DNA of 64,000 nucleotides from Mucilaginibacter rivuli (lineage in GTDB: Bacteria > Bacteroidota > Bacteroidia > Sphingobacteriales > Sphingobacteriaceae), in NCBI RefSeq assembly GCF_019391655.1, contig NZ_JAHXPQ010000009.1, positions 124,001 to 188,000 of the forward strand. The letters are read 5' to 3'. This document shows, in pieces, positions 1 through 8,519 of this stretch. The notes below the pieces were generated by a model. The model had not been told where the DNA came from. It searched no databases and worked only from the letters and a program-made list of their open reading frames with translations. Every line of letters begins with the position of its first letter. Position 1 is the first letter of the stretch. A program made the translations under genes and the position numbers.

Positions 1-404
1 TTGATGGAGTTTTGTAAAAAACCGATACCGGTACCCATGTATACATCTTTTAAGCCATATAAAAAATCGCTGCGCGAGTAATCTATCAGTTCGCCGGCTT
101 GCACATCGGCGTGTAAAATAGCCGCGGCAAAAACGTTTTGAAAATACTTCATATTGAAAGCGGTAAGGTCGCCTCCTTCAAACCGGCCTACCTGCAATTC
201 GCCCGTAAGGGTAAAAAATGGGGTAATGTTATAGCTTAAGGTACCGTTAACGGCCCATTTATCTATGGGGGCAAGGGTATAATCGTACACTGTAGTAGAA
301 CCATAACCACCACCAATGCTAAACGAGCTGTACGTATCGCCGCTTTGCGCTTTTGCAGTTATGAAGCTTATTAAGAGTAAAATTATAAAACCAAGCCTTT
401 TCAC
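1..404 (-). CDS. Outer membrane beta-barrel protein, N-terminal part
   Basis: Partial gene: the start lies inside the window and the protein continues past its left edge. The start is GTG at 402-404, because a TAA stop sits directly upstream in frame and no ATG fits. The first ~20 residues (VKRLGFIILLLISF, then ITAKAQ) form a signal peptide ending in AKAQ. The rest is rich in alternating Gly/aromatic strands (SFSIGGGYG, LSYNITPFFTLTGELQVGRF), as expected for an outer-membrane beta barrel. About 134 residues are visible. The specific function is unknown, and a porin or OmpW/OmpA-barrel-like protein are both possible. Confidence 0.65.
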   Translation of the reverse strand, partial: MKRLGFIILLLISFITAKAQSGDTYSSFSIGGGYGSTTVYDYTLAPIDKWAVNGTLSYNITPFFTLTGELQVGRFEGGDLTAFNMKYFQNVFAAAILHADVQAGELIDYSRSDFLYGLKDVYMGTGIGFLQNSI

Positions 405-624
405 TTATTCTATCAGTATTGTATAAACTAAAGTTAAACGTTTTTAATAACGTATTTTTTTGCTAAAACGCATAATTGCCATAATTATACTAATTATCTT
501 TTTAATTACCTTTTTTATGTATTCGAAAACTAAATGTTCAGGATAATCTTTATTATTGTGACGATCGTATCAAGCACCACTAAACGTGTGTTTGAAAATT
601 TATCGCCCGCTAAATCACCGCACT

Positions 625-996
625 ATGGAATCAAAACGTCAACAAAAATTTGCAGGAGTAATACAGGAAGACCTGGCATTAATATTTCAGCGCGAGGGGA
701 TGAGCTTTTTGCCAAACACACTTGTAACTATTACCAAAGTTAGGGTAACCCCCGATCTGGCTTTGGCGCGCATATTCCTAAGCTTTTTTAATAATATTGA
801 TAATCAGCAAGCGCTTAAAACCATAAAGCTGCACGCATCCGAAATCCGTTATAAACTTGGTGCGCGTATTAAAGATCAGGTGCGTATTATCCCTCAACTG
901 GAGTTTTTTATTGATGATACCAGCGAGTATGTTGAGCGCATGGATAAGATATTTGATAAGATAAGCAAAGAGGAGCGCCAGAAAGACGACGAATAG
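625..996 (+). CDS. rbfA: Ribosome-binding factor A
   Basis: RbfA is a small cytoplasmic KH-fold protein that binds the immature 30S subunit and is needed for late 16S rRNA maturation and cold growth. The 123-residue product begins MESKRQQKFAGVIQEDLA and continues with VTITKVRVTPDLALARIFLS, both typical of the family. An upstream GTG at 586 would add 13 residues that do not fit the family, so ATG 625 is preferred. The next gene begins within 10 bases of the stop, so the two are probably cotranscribed. Confidence 0.93.
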   Translation: MESKRQQKFAGVIQEDLALIFQREGMSFLPNTLVTITKVRVTPDLALARIFLSFFNNIDNQQALKTIKLHASEIRYKLGARIKDQVRIIPQLEFFIDDTSEYVERMDKIFDKISKEERQKDDE

Positions 997-1002
997 TTGC
1001 CG

Positions 1003-1707
1003 ATGGATAAGCACGTGCAATTAGCGAACTGGATAGCTGCCAACCCCGATCGTATTGGTAAAGTGGTTGATCTTGTTGCAGGTACCGACCGACTGCTTCA
1101 ACTGGATTTTACGGAAAACAACCGCGAATTAACCCTTGCCGATCTGGCCGTTACTGAACGCTTTTCGGCATGGATAGATCGTAAAGTTGCTTCAAATAAT
1201 GCCCGTTACGGGATAGGTGGATACTTTGAGTACCGTACCATTTACGGCCGTAGCGCTTTATTTGATACAACCGATGAGCCACGCCGTTTACATTTGGGTG
1301 TGGATATTTGGTCCAACGCCGGAACACCTGTATATGTGCCGATAGACGGTAAAGTACACAGTTACCAGGATAACAACAATTTTGGCGATTATGGCCCCAC
1401 GATCATACTTGAACACGACTTAGATGGTATAAAGTTATATAGCCTTTACGGGCATTTATCGCGCGAAAGTTTATCAGGTTTGTACGAAGAGAAACCTGTT
1501 GATGCGGGAGAAATACTGGGCCATTTTGGCGATGCTACCGAAAACGGACAATGGCCGCCGCACCTGCATTTTCAACTGATGTTTGATATGGAAGGAATGC
1601 GTGGCGACTATCCCGGTGTTTGTAAATACTCGGAAATGGAGAAATACAAATTAAATATCCCCGATCCTGATCTGATACTCAACTTCCCGAAAGGCAACAT
1701 TATTTAA
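1003..1707 (+). CDS. M23 (LytM-type) peptidase domain protein without signal peptide
   Basis: The 234-residue protein has a C-terminal M23 zinc peptidase (LytM) domain. The expected ligands are present: the HxxxD pair H97/D101 (HLGVD) and the HxH pair H187/H189 (PPHLHFQ), and a GH motif near residue 151. The family cleaves peptide cross-links in peptidoglycan. No signal peptide or membrane segment is visible, which is odd for a wall hydrolase, so it may act in the cytoplasm or on another substrate. ATG 1003 is chosen over TTG 997, which abuts the rbfA stop. The last 4 bases overlap the convergent glycosyltransferase gene. Confidence 0.82.
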   Translation: MDKHVQLANWIAANPDRIGKVVDLVAGTDRLLQLDFTENNRELTLADLAVTERFSAWIDRKVASNNARYGIGGYFEYRTIYGRSALFDTTDEPRRLHLGVDIWSNAGTPVYVPIDGKVHSYQDNNNFGDYGPTIILEHDLDGIKLYSLYGHLSRESLSGLYEEKPVDAGEILGHFGDATENGQWPPHLHFQLMFDMEGMRGDYPGVCKYSEMEKYKLNIPDPDLILNFPKGNII

Positions 1708-2837
1708 CGCACGTTGCGGCCCTTCCAGTTGTACCTGCGCGAATTGCCCATAATGCCCACATAAACAAAATAAATGGCATGAACAGGTATGATAATGATA
1801 AGCAGAGAAATGAGCCGGATGCGCTTGAAAAATGCGGTAATAGGGTATAGATAAATAAATTCGAAGGCATACTTTAAGGCAACCTGCACCAGTAACAGTT
1901 TAAAAAACGCAGTGTTATAAAAACCCAGCAAAGCATTCAACAATAACGAAACGTTGAACAGCCAGATACAAACCACAAAGGCAACTACCTTTTTATCTTT
2001 ATATTTGGTTGACTTTGAAGCCCAGCGGCGACGTTGCTGCATAAACTCCTTAAGATTGGGTTTAGCATCTGTATATACAATGGCCTCAGTGCTTTTGAGG
2101 AAACCAATACGGTCGGGATATATAGCTGCTACTTTTTGCAACAATAATTCGTCATCGCCCGATGCAAGATCGTCAATACCCTGGAAGCCGCCAACTTCAT
2201 TAAATACATCCTTACGATATGCAAAATTGGCGCCGTTGCAGGTTGATGCTTTTCCATTACCAATGAACGCAGCGCCGATACCTATCAGGTACATAAATTC
2301 GAGCGTTTGCATGTATTCAAAAAGGCTGCGCTCTTCAAAATAAGTAACGGGTGAAGATATCATCACCAAATTTTCGGTTTCATAATGGTTTACTATGGAT
2401 GATAACCATTGTGGCCCCATTCGGCAATCGGCATCGGTTGCAACCAAAAAATCGCCGGTTGATAGTTTGATAGCTTCGGCAATGGCGCGTTTTTTATAAG
2501 AATTAAGCGCCTTATCATCGCGGAGTTGTAAAAGGCGTACTTTCTTGTCGGCGTAACTGCTGATGATCTCGGCAGTACGGTCTGTTGAGTGATCGTCGGC
2601 AATGATGACCTCGAAAAGTTCTTTGGGATAATCCTGGGCCAAAATATCTCCGATAGTGAGGGCTATCTTTTTTTCCTCGTTACGGGCAGCTATCAGGATG
2701 GTGACTTTGGTTGTGAAGGTTCCATTATTTCGCCCTACGGAAGTTTTCAGGCGGGCCCAGCCCCTGATGAGGTAACACAATAACAGCAAATAAACGGCTG
2801 TACAAAAAAGCGATATGATACTAAGCGTTACGATCAA
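1704..2837 (-). CDS. Membrane-anchored family 2 glycosyltransferase
   Basis: The 377-residue protein has one N-terminal membrane segment, a GT-A fold domain and about three C-terminal membrane segments. Visible GT2 motifs are IAARNEEKKI (nucleotide binding), ADDHSTDRT, the metal-binding DADC, the acceptor-site GDDELLLQK and the QQRRRW motif of processive GT2 enzymes. It likely transfers a sugar from an NDP-sugar to a lipid or growing polysaccharide at the inner membrane. Its start overlaps the end of the YbhN-like gene by 17 bases, so the two are translationally coupled and probably act together. The substrate cannot be read from the sequence. Confidence 0.85.
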   Translation of the reverse strand: MIVTLSIISLFCTAVYLLLLCYLIRGWARLKTSVGRNNGTFTTKVTILIAARNEEKKIALTIGDILAQDYPKELFEVIIADDHSTDRTAEIISSYADKKVRLLQLRDDKALNSYKKRAIAEAIKLSTGDFLVATDADCRMGPQWLSSIVNHYETENLVMISSPVTYFEERSLFEYMQTLEFMYLIGIGAAFIGNGKASTCNGANFAYRKDVFNEVGGFQGIDDLASGDDELLLQKVAAIYPDRIGFLKSTEAIVYTDAKPNLKEFMQQRRRWASKSTKYKDKKVVAFVVCIWLFNVSLLLNALLGFYNTAFFKLLLVQVALKYAFEFIYLYPITAFFKRIRLISLLIIIIPVHAIYFVYVGIMGNSRRYNWKGRNVR

Positions 2838-3795
2838 AGAACCTGAGTTTTAAAACAAATATTGAACCTACTATTGCGGGTACTATTAAATTGATAAACC
2901 ATATTGAAGATACGCAGGCAATAACGGCTATCTTTTGGGTGGTAATATAGCTAAAAAATGTGGCTGCCGTCATTCCGCGCAAGCCAACGTCTATCACATC
3001 CAGCGTTGGCAGGGCCGATTGGATGAAAAACATATTGAACACCATGATGAGCATAGGCACGGCTGGTAACTCAGGCAATAACATGTGTATCACCAGGTAA
3101 TACTCGGACGAGAACACCGCGAAACGCGAAACACAATACAACATAACGGTTGCCAGTTCGCGGGTTTTATATTTTTGGATAATGTTGAAGAAGCGCTCGT
3201 ACTTATGCAAAAACTTAACCTTGTTTAGTAAAATAGCCAGCCACCTGATATTAAAAAAGCAAATGATAAAGGCAGCAGCAAGAGCAGCGGCCAAAAGGGT
3301 AAGCAATACGTACACACCCGCATTTAAATGGAGGTACACAAACGCGAACGAGATAAGTGCTGTAGCGCCAACAACGTTAGTTACCACGTTTTGTCCGAAC
3401 GAACCTATAGCCATGGTAAAAATGCCATAGCCGCGTTTTGAGGGAGGTAGGAATAATACCCTGCCTCCATACTCCCCTAAACGGTTTGGCGTAAATATGG
3501 CCCATGTAAGGCCGCAAAAAACAGCTTCGATAGAGCGCCATAAGCTCATGCGCTGCAGGCGGCGGGTAAGGTATTTCCACTTGATGGCTTCGAGTACCCA
3601 GTTTATCAGCATGAGCACACATACTGCAGATAGTGTAGCGATAACCTTATCGCGGCTGACATTGTTAAGGAGGTTTTTAAATTGGCTCAGCTCGCCTTTA
3701 TTGCTCACACTGCGGTATATAAACCAATAAGCAATGGCAATAATTGCCACTTTTATACTTAAGGAAAGATACTTTTTGGTAGAGGCTGTCAACAA
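2821..3795 (-). CDS. YbhN/UPF0104-type (LPG synthase membrane domain-like) integral membrane protein
   Basis: The 324-residue protein has about eight hydrophobic segments and belongs by appearance to the flippase-like membrane domain of lysylphosphatidylglycerol synthases (UPF0104/YbhN). Family-like features are the FCGLTWAIFTPNRLGEYGGR stretch and the late GLRG motif. In related proteins this domain moves lipids, or lipid-linked compounds, across the inner membrane. There is no C-terminal aminoacyl-transferase domain. Overlap with the downstream GT2 gene suggests one unit for making and moving a glycolipid, which is an inference. Confidence 0.75.
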   Translation of the reverse strand: MLTASTKKYLSLSIKVAIIAIAYWFIYRSVSNKGELSQFKNLLNNVSRDKVIATLSAVCVLMLINWVLEAIKWKYLTRRLQRMSLWRSIEAVFCGLTWAIFTPNRLGEYGGRVLFLPPSKRGYGIFTMAIGSFGQNVVTNVVGATALISFAFVYLHLNAGVYVLLTLLAAALAAAFIICFFNIRWLAILLNKVKFLHKYERFFNIIQKYKTRELATVMLYCVSRFAVFSSEYYLVIHMLLPELPAVPMLIMVFNMFFIQSALPTLDVIDVGLRGMTAATFFSYITTQKIAVIACVSSIWFINLIVPAIVGSIFVLKLRFFDRNA

Positions 3796-3911
3796 GGTTA
3801 ATTTTCTGCAATGTTACAAAAATGCGGTATAACAATAGCGCAAGTATTGCAATAAAGCAGCCTTTTGGTAAATTGTTTTAAATAAAATGCAGGCTTTGCT
3901 TATACTTGCCT

Positions 3912-4520
3912 ATGCAGCAGCCCAATGTTAAAGAACGTGTTATTTTAGGGATAGACCCCGGTACGGCTGTAATGGGCTATGGCCTGGTAAAAGAAACAGG
4001 CCCAAAGGTTGAGCTGGTTAGCCTCGGCATTATCAAGCTTGACCATTTGGACGACCATGCTTTAAAGCTGCAACGCATCTTTGAAAAAACCATTGCACTG
4101 ATAGATGAATACCACCCGGATTGCATGGCATTGGAAGCACCGTTTTACGGGAAGAACATACAGGTAATGCTCAAGTTGGGCAGGGCACAGGGCGTAGCTA
4201 TGGCCGCTGCGCTTTCGCGGAACTTACCAATCACCGAGTATGCTCCCCGTAAAATAAAACAATCCATCACCGGCAACGGTAATGCTACCAAAGAGCAGGT
4301 TGCTGCCATGTTGCAAACTTTGTTAAACTTTAAAGAAACACCGCAATTTTTGGATGCTACGGATGGTCTTGCCGTTGCGGTTTGCCATGCTTTCCAAAAA
4401 ATAAGCGTAAAGGGTAGCGCCAGTATTGGCGGTGGCGGCAAAAAATCGAAAGCGGGTGGCTGGGCGGCTTTTGTTAAGGATAATACAGAGCGGGTGAGCG
4501 GGGCGGTGAAGAAGAAATGA
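3912..4520 (+). CDS. ruvC: Crossover junction endodeoxyribonuclease RuvC
   Basis: RuvC resolves Holliday junctions during recombinational repair. The 202-residue product has the first catalytic Asp in GIDPGTAVMGYG, the acidic LEAPFYGKN motif, the DNA-binding APRKIKQSITGNGNATKEQV region and the final DATDGLAVAVCH motif with two acidic residues. ATG 3912 is chosen over TTG 3906. The C-terminus carries a ~30-residue Gly/Lys-rich tail (GGGGKKSKAGG) beyond the usual end of the nuclease fold. The gene stands apart from ruvA and ruvB, which are not in the window. Confidence 0.96.
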   Translation: MQQPNVKERVILGIDPGTAVMGYGLVKETGPKVELVSLGIIKLDHLDDHALKLQRIFEKTIALIDEYHPDCMALEAPFYGKNIQVMLKLGRAQGVAMAAALSRNLPITEYAPRKIKQSITGNGNATKEQVAAMLQTLLNFKETPQFLDATDGLAVAVCHAFQKISVKGSASIGGGGKKSKAGGWAAFVKDNTERVSGAVKKK

Positions 4521-4551
4521 TTTCGGATTTAGGATGTTCGATTTCGGATTT
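4519..4551. repeat. 12-bp direct repeat after ruvC
   Basis: GATTTCGGATTT occurs at 4519-4530 and again at 4540-4551, in the short gap between the convergent ruvC and HIT genes. No function is evident. Confidence 0.6.
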
Positions 4552-4554
4552 GTT

Positions 4555-4956
4555 TTATTCGCTTCTCAAAGCTTCTTTAATCTTCGCTGCGATATCAGCC
4601 AATTCATTCTGGCTTAGTTGTAATTTGGGTTTCGCGAAGTTCATGTCATTAATACCATTGATAGGTATCAGGTGGATATGCGCGTGCGGTACTTCCAAAC
4701 CGATGACGGTTACACCAATGCGCTCGCAAGGGATAGCTTTCTCTATTCCTTTTGCTACTATTTTAGCGAATATCTGTAAGCCGGTATAAGTTTCATCATC
4801 CAGGTCGAAAAGGTAATCAACTTCCTTTTTAGGAATAACCAATGTATGGCCAACAGCCAGCGGACTGATATCTAAAAAGGCCAAAAAATCATTGGTTTCC
4901 GCAACGATATGTGCAGGTATTTCCCTGTTAACTATTTTGGTGAAGATGCTGGCCAT
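4555..4956 (-). CDS. HIT family nucleotide hydrolase (Hint-type)
   Basis: The 133-residue protein carries the histidine triad HAHIHL at 91-96, with H93 the expected nucleophile that forms a nucleotidyl-His intermediate. N-terminal SIFTKIVNREIPAHIV and GHTLVIPKKEVD are typical of the Hint branch, which hydrolyses nucleoside phosphoramidates and similar adducts in the cytoplasm. It lies downstream of greA on the same strand, a pairing often seen in Bacteroidota, with a palindromic AT-rich element between the two genes. Confidence 0.93.
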   Translation of the reverse strand: MASIFTKIVNREIPAHIVAETNDFLAFLDISPLAVGHTLVIPKKEVDYLFDLDDETYTGLQIFAKIVAKGIEKAIPCERIGVTVIGLEVPHAHIHLIPINGINDMNFAKPKLQLSQNELADIAAKIKEALRSE

Positions 4957-4958
4957 TT

Positions 4959-5045
4959 TTGATTTATTGAATGAGTGATTTATTGATTGTTAAGAAAGAT
5001 CTATTGAATGATTATTTATTTTAAATCAATCATTCAATAAATCAA
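4959..5045. repeat. AT-rich palindromic element between greA and the HIT gene
   Basis: Variants of TGATTTATTGAATGA recur in both orientations. TTGATTTATTGAATGA at 4959-4974 is the exact reverse complement of 5030-5045. Independently, 5002-5018 pairs with 5022-5039 over 17 bases with one bulge and a 3-base loop. The two pairings share the right arm and so exclude each other. It could act as an attenuator or terminator between greA and the HIT gene, or be a dispersed repeat. Confidence 0.7.
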
Positions 5046-5056
5046 TCCATCAATAA

Positions 5057-5530
5057 TTATCGTGATATTTCTAATATCTCAAATTCTATCTTACCGGCAG
5101 GTACTGTTATCTCTATAGTTTGACCAACCTTTTTACCTAACAGGCCCTTGGCTATTGGCGATGTTACCGAAATTTTACCTGCTTTAAGGTCGGCTTCACT
5201 TTCCGATACCAATTGATAACTCATGGTAGCGCCATTTTTTGCGTTTTTTATTTTTACGATAGACAAAGCAGTTACCTTGCTCAAATCGATCTTTGTATCA
5301 TCCAGTAAACGTGCATTGGATAAGGCCTCTTCCAGTTTCGATATCTTGTGTTCGTGGTGGCCTTGTGCATCCTTAGCTGCATCGTACTCCGCGTTTTCTG
5401 ATAAATCGCCTTTATCTCTTGCTTCGGCTATCGCGTTCGAAATGATAGAACGGCCGGTTGTTTTTAAATACTGTAATTCTTCTTTTAATTTTTCTAAACC
5501 TTCTTTGGTGTAGTAAGCTACATCTGCCAT
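5057..5530 (-). CDS. greA: Transcription elongation factor GreA
   Basis: GreA rescues backtracked RNA polymerase by stimulating cleavage of the nascent transcript. The 157-residue product has the N-terminal coiled coil with the tip motif (DLSENAEYDAAKDAQ, carrying the acidic D and E that enter the active site) and the C-terminal FKBP-like domain with SPIAKGLLGKKVGQ. The start at 5530 gives MADVAYYTKEGLEKL as in the family; a TTG three codons upstream is less likely. Confidence 0.96.
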   Translation of the reverse strand: MADVAYYTKEGLEKLKEELQYLKTTGRSIISNAIAEARDKGDLSENAEYDAAKDAQGHHEHKISKLEEALSNARLLDDTKIDLSKVTALSIVKIKNAKNGATMSYQLVSESEADLKAGKISVTSPIAKGLLGKKVGQTIEITVPAGKIEFEILEISR

Positions 5531-5628
5531 AACGCACAATTATTAATACTATTAAACAAACTTTGTTAGAACCCCCTTAAAAAAAATAGCCCCCCTATCG
5601 CGACAGAAGGACATTAGCGGTTCCCATT

Positions 5629-5672
5629 AAAAACAAACAAGACTATATCGGCTGTTTACCTACATAGTCTTG
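5629..5672 (-). terminator. Rho-independent terminator of the hydroxyacid dehydrogenase gene
   Basis: Read on the minus strand, CAAGACTAT (5672-5664) and ATAGTCTTG (5646-5638) form a 9-bp stem, followed by a T-rich tract TTTGTTTTT. It lies about 33 bases past the stop of the dehydrogenase gene. Confidence 0.75.
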
Positions 5673-5704
5673 TTAAGTGTAGAACGAAGATAATGGATTT
5701 ATGT

Positions 5705-6634
5705 TTACAATTCCAAATCTTTTAACTTTTCTGCCATTACCTCGCTAATGCGGCGGTACGAGTCAAAGGTCCAGCCGGCAACATGAGGGCTAAGTATCAC
5801 TTTGCCTGATGTTTTCAATTCATTAAACCATGGCTGTTCGCCCAATGCAGGGAACTTTTCTACTTCCAGTACATCCAGGCAGGCCCCCAATATTTTGCCG
5901 CTTTTTATCGCGTTAAGCACCGCTTGAGTTTTCACCACTTTACCGCGTGAGGTGTTTACCAAAAAGATAGGTTTTTTAAAATGAAACAGGTATTCGTCAT
6001 CTACCAAATAGTTGGTTTCGTTGGTGAGCGGTATATGCAGGCTTAGTACATCACTATGCTTTACTATCTCTTCCATAGCTACCTCGCGTGCATACCGGTC
6101 GCTAAAGCCTGTTTTGTATTTATCATAAGCAATTACATTCACATCAAACCCCGATAGCTTACGCGCCAGGCTTTGGCCCATAAAACCATAGCCAACAATG
6201 CCAATGGTTTTACCTTTCAACTCGTGCCCGCGGTTAGCCTCTCGTTTCCACAAGCCGGAGCGCACCTCGTCATCGGCGCGGTTCAGGTTATTCATCAGGC
6301 TAAGCAGCATGCCTATCACATGCTCGCCAACGGCATCTTTATTGCCTTCGGGTGCGTTTATCAATTGGATGCCCTTTTGAGCGGCATACGCTTCGTCAAT
6401 ATTATCCATACCGGCCCCGGCGCGGCAAATAAACTGCAGGCTGGTAGCAGCATCAAATACCGCCTTATCTACCTGGAATTTGGAGCGAACCATCAGGCCC
6501 TCATAATCGGCCAGTATTTCCAACGTATCGGCCAAGGTAAACTGGGGTTGGTAATTGCATTGGTAGCCCAATGCTTCGGCCTGTTCGATGAAGATGGGGT
6601 GCAGGTCGTCTACTATCAGTATTCTTTTTTTCAA
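5705..6634 (-). CDS. D-2-hydroxyacid dehydrogenase (phosphoglycerate dehydrogenase-like)
   Basis: The 309-residue enzyme belongs to the NAD-dependent D-isomer 2-hydroxyacid dehydrogenases. It has the Rossmann motif GIVGYGFMG (148-153 core) and the catalytic triad of the family: R230 in NTSRGK, E257 in LDVLEVE and H284 in SPHVAG. The short length, with no C-terminal ACT domain, resembles minimal SerA-type or glyoxylate/hydroxypyruvate reductases. Without neighbours from serine biosynthesis the substrate is uncertain. A -7-like box lies 20 bases upstream and a clear terminator follows. Confidence 0.85.
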   Translation of the reverse strand: MKKRILIVDDLHPIFIEQAEALGYQCNYQPQFTLADTLEILADYEGLMVRSKFQVDKAVFDAATSLQFICRAGAGMDNIDEAYAAQKGIQLINAPEGNKDAVGEHVIGMLLSLMNNLNRADDEVRSGLWKREANRGHELKGKTIGIVGYGFMGQSLARKLSGFDVNVIAYDKYKTGFSDRYAREVAMEEIVKHSDVLSLHIPLTNETNYLVDDEYLFHFKKPIFLVNTSRGKVVKTQAVLNAIKSGKILGACLDVLEVEKFPALGEQPWFNELKTSGKVILSPHVAGWTFDSYRRISEVMAEKLKDLEL

Positions 6635-6653
6635 TGTTGTATTATGTATCCGG

Positions 6654-6661
6654 CAAAGATA
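6654..6661 (-). promoter_or_regulatory. Bacteroidota -7 box upstream of the hydroxyacid dehydrogenase
   Basis: On the minus strand TATCTTTG matches the -7 consensus TAnnTTTG and ends 19 bases before the ATG. No TTTG at the expected -33 position is seen. Confidence 0.45.
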
Positions 6662-6707
6662 ATAATGTGCGGCTTATGTGTTAATGAATGATAGCTGATG
6701 CCACTTA

Positions 6708-7598
6708 TCAATTTAACTCATGCTTTTTAAATTGATTGGGGCTCAGGCCCACCTCCTTTTTAAACAACCTTGAAAAATAAGGCAGGTTCTCAAAGCCCAA
6801 AGCGTAAGCAATTTCGGCAACCGAGCGGTCGGCAGTTTTAAGCAGGTGTTTGGCCTCGGTAACCAGGTAAATGTGGATCAGGTCGATAGCGGTTTTACCC
6901 GTTTCCTGCTTCAGCATATCACTCAAATAGCGCGGCGAAATATTCAGTTTGTCTGCCATGAAATTTACGGTTGGCAAACCCTGGTCCTGCAGCTTGCCTT
7001 TCTCAAAATATTCAGCCAAAGCACGGTTGAATTTAGATACGGTTTTGCCCGATAGCTCAGCGCGGTTAATAAATTGCCGTTTGTAAAAGCGCTGTGCATA
7101 TTTCAATATCGAATCGATATGGGTTAGTATAATATCCCGGCTGTATTCATCGGGGTTATTGTGGTATTCAGTTTCTATTTTACGATACAGGTCCCACATG
7201 ATATCATCTTCACGGGGCGACAGGTGCAACGCCTCGTTAGTTTCGTAATCAAAGTAGTTATACTTTTTGATCTCCGAATGCAGGAAATGCCCGTTCAAAA
7301 AATCTTCATGAATGTATATCAGAAACCCTTCCTCTTCAAACGATAGGTCTTTAAACTCTATTACCTGCCTTGGTTTGATAAAATACATCGATCCATTTTC
7401 ATGGTCGTACTTGGTGCGGCCATACATGATCACGCCCGAGCGCAGCTTTTTAAAACCGATCATGTAAAAATCGCCGGTAAATTCGCTATTGCCCAAAGAG
7501 CAATTATTAGCGCATTTATGCAAACTGATCAAAGGGTTTTCTGGCGGCGCCAAACCGTACTCGCGGTGCAGTTCGCTTAAAGTTTTAAAATGTTTCAT
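6708..7598 (-). CDS. AraC family transcriptional regulator
   Basis: The 296-residue protein has an N-terminal cupin-like sensing region (GSMYFIKPRQVIEFKDLSF) and a C-terminal pair of helix-turn-helix motifs. The second ends in the AraC signature VAEIAYALGFENLPYFSRLF then KKEVGLSPNQFKK. It likely activates or represses a nearby target in response to a small molecule. The SDR gene directly upstream on the same strand is the best candidate target, since regulators of this type often sit beside the oxidoreductase they control. Confidence 0.9.
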   Translation of the reverse strand: MKHFKTLSELHREYGLAPPENPLISLHKCANNCSLGNSEFTGDFYMIGFKKLRSGVIMYGRTKYDHENGSMYFIKPRQVIEFKDLSFEEEGFLIYIHEDFLNGHFLHSEIKKYNYFDYETNEALHLSPREDDIMWDLYRKIETEYHNNPDEYSRDIILTHIDSILKYAQRFYKRQFINRAELSGKTVSKFNRALAEYFEKGKLQDQGLPTVNFMADKLNISPRYLSDMLKQETGKTAIDLIHIYLVTEAKHLLKTADRSVAEIAYALGFENLPYFSRLFKKEVGLSPNQFKKHELN

Positions 7599-7605
7599 CG
7601 CGATA

Positions 7606-7613
7606 CAAAATTA
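7606..7613 (-). promoter_or_regulatory. Bacteroidota -7 box at the AraC gene
   Basis: TAATTTTG on the minus strand fits TAnnTTTG and ends only 7 bases before the ATG, so a transcript from it would be nearly leaderless. Confidence 0.4.
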
Positions 7614-7666
7614 CAACAATAGCACACTGGTATTCAGTATGCTATTGTCAGTTTAATTACATTTAA

Positions 7667-8488
7667 TTAGTGGCCGTGCGCGGCGGTTGCTATATCGTTC
7701 CATTCTTCCCAGGTAGCTAACTTATTGGCATAAACCTGTTTTACCCAAGGCAAGGCTACTTTGCCTAAAAATAAACGCAGTGGCGGGTTTTCGCTATCTA
7801 CTAATTTTAAAACGGCATCAACAGTTGCTTCAGGTTTACCAAAAGCATCAGTATCTGTCATCCCGGCCTGGAATGCGGCTTTCACACCATCATAAGCAGT
7901 AATAGGGGTAGCCTGAGCGGCAGATGCCCCTGCCCAATCAGTGCTGAAACCATTAGGTTCTATCAGCGATACTTTGATACCAAAACCGCTCACCTCGGCA
8001 GCCAGTGTTTCGCTCAAGCCTTCCACCGCAAATTTTGACGCGTTGTAAATGCCCAGTACCGGCAAGGTGGTGATACCCAAAACGCTCGATACCTGTATAA
8101 TGTGGCCATAGCCTTGCTCGCGCATTATAGGTAATACGGCCTGTGTCATCCATAATAAACCAAATACATTGGTTTCTATCTGCTCGCGGGCTTGCTGCTC
8201 GCTGGTTTCTTCAATGGTGCCGAATAAGCCATAACCGGCATTGTTAATCAGCACATCAATAGTACCAAATTTAGCCCGGGCTTTTTGTACGGCAGCAAAA
8301 CCGGCAGCCCTATCGTTAACATCCAGTTGTAAGGGCAATATGGCATCCCCATATTGTTGTACCAGGTCATCTAAAGTAGCTAAGTTGCGGGCAGTGGCTA
8401 TTACCTTATCGCCGCGTTTTAAAAATGCTTCGGCCCAAATTTTACCAAATCCGCGAGAAGCTCCTGTTATTAAAATTGTTTTTGACAT
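7667..8488 (-). CDS. Short-chain dehydrogenase/reductase
   Basis: The 273-residue classical SDR has the cofactor motif TGASRGFG (8-15), the NNAG motif (NNAGYG) and the catalytic S135, Y148 and K152 (IYNASK). The region around residue 30 (ATARN) suggests preference for NADP. It likely reduces or oxidises a small carbonyl or alcohol substrate in the cytoplasm. The AraC gene lies 68 bases downstream on the same strand. A -7-like box TACATTTG lies 24 bases upstream of the start. Confidence 0.9.
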   Translation of the reverse strand: MSKTILITGASRGFGKIWAEAFLKRGDKVIATARNLATLDDLVQQYGDAILPLQLDVNDRAAGFAAVQKARAKFGTIDVLINNAGYGLFGTIEETSEQQAREQIETNVFGLLWMTQAVLPIMREQGYGHIIQVSSVLGITTLPVLGIYNASKFAVEGLSETLAAEVSGFGIKVSLIEPNGFSTDWAGASAAQATPITAYDGVKAAFQAGMTDTDAFGKPEATVDAVLKLVDSENPPLRLFLGKVALPWVKQVYANKLATWEEWNDIATAAHGH

Positions 8489-8511
8489 TGTTCTGTTTTT
8501 TAATTGTTGAA

Positions 8512-8519
8512 CAAATGTA
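8512..8519 (-). promoter_or_regulatory. Bacteroidota -7 box upstream of the SDR gene
   Basis: TACATTTG on the minus strand fits TAnnTTTG, 23 bases before the ATG. A TTTG occurs further upstream (8549-8546), but with spacing too long for the usual -33 box. Confidence 0.4.

Noticed and set aside
534..743. ORF of 69 codons overlapping rbfA
   Set aside because: Runs out of frame through rbfA; low-complexity Ser/Arg composition and no family likeness.
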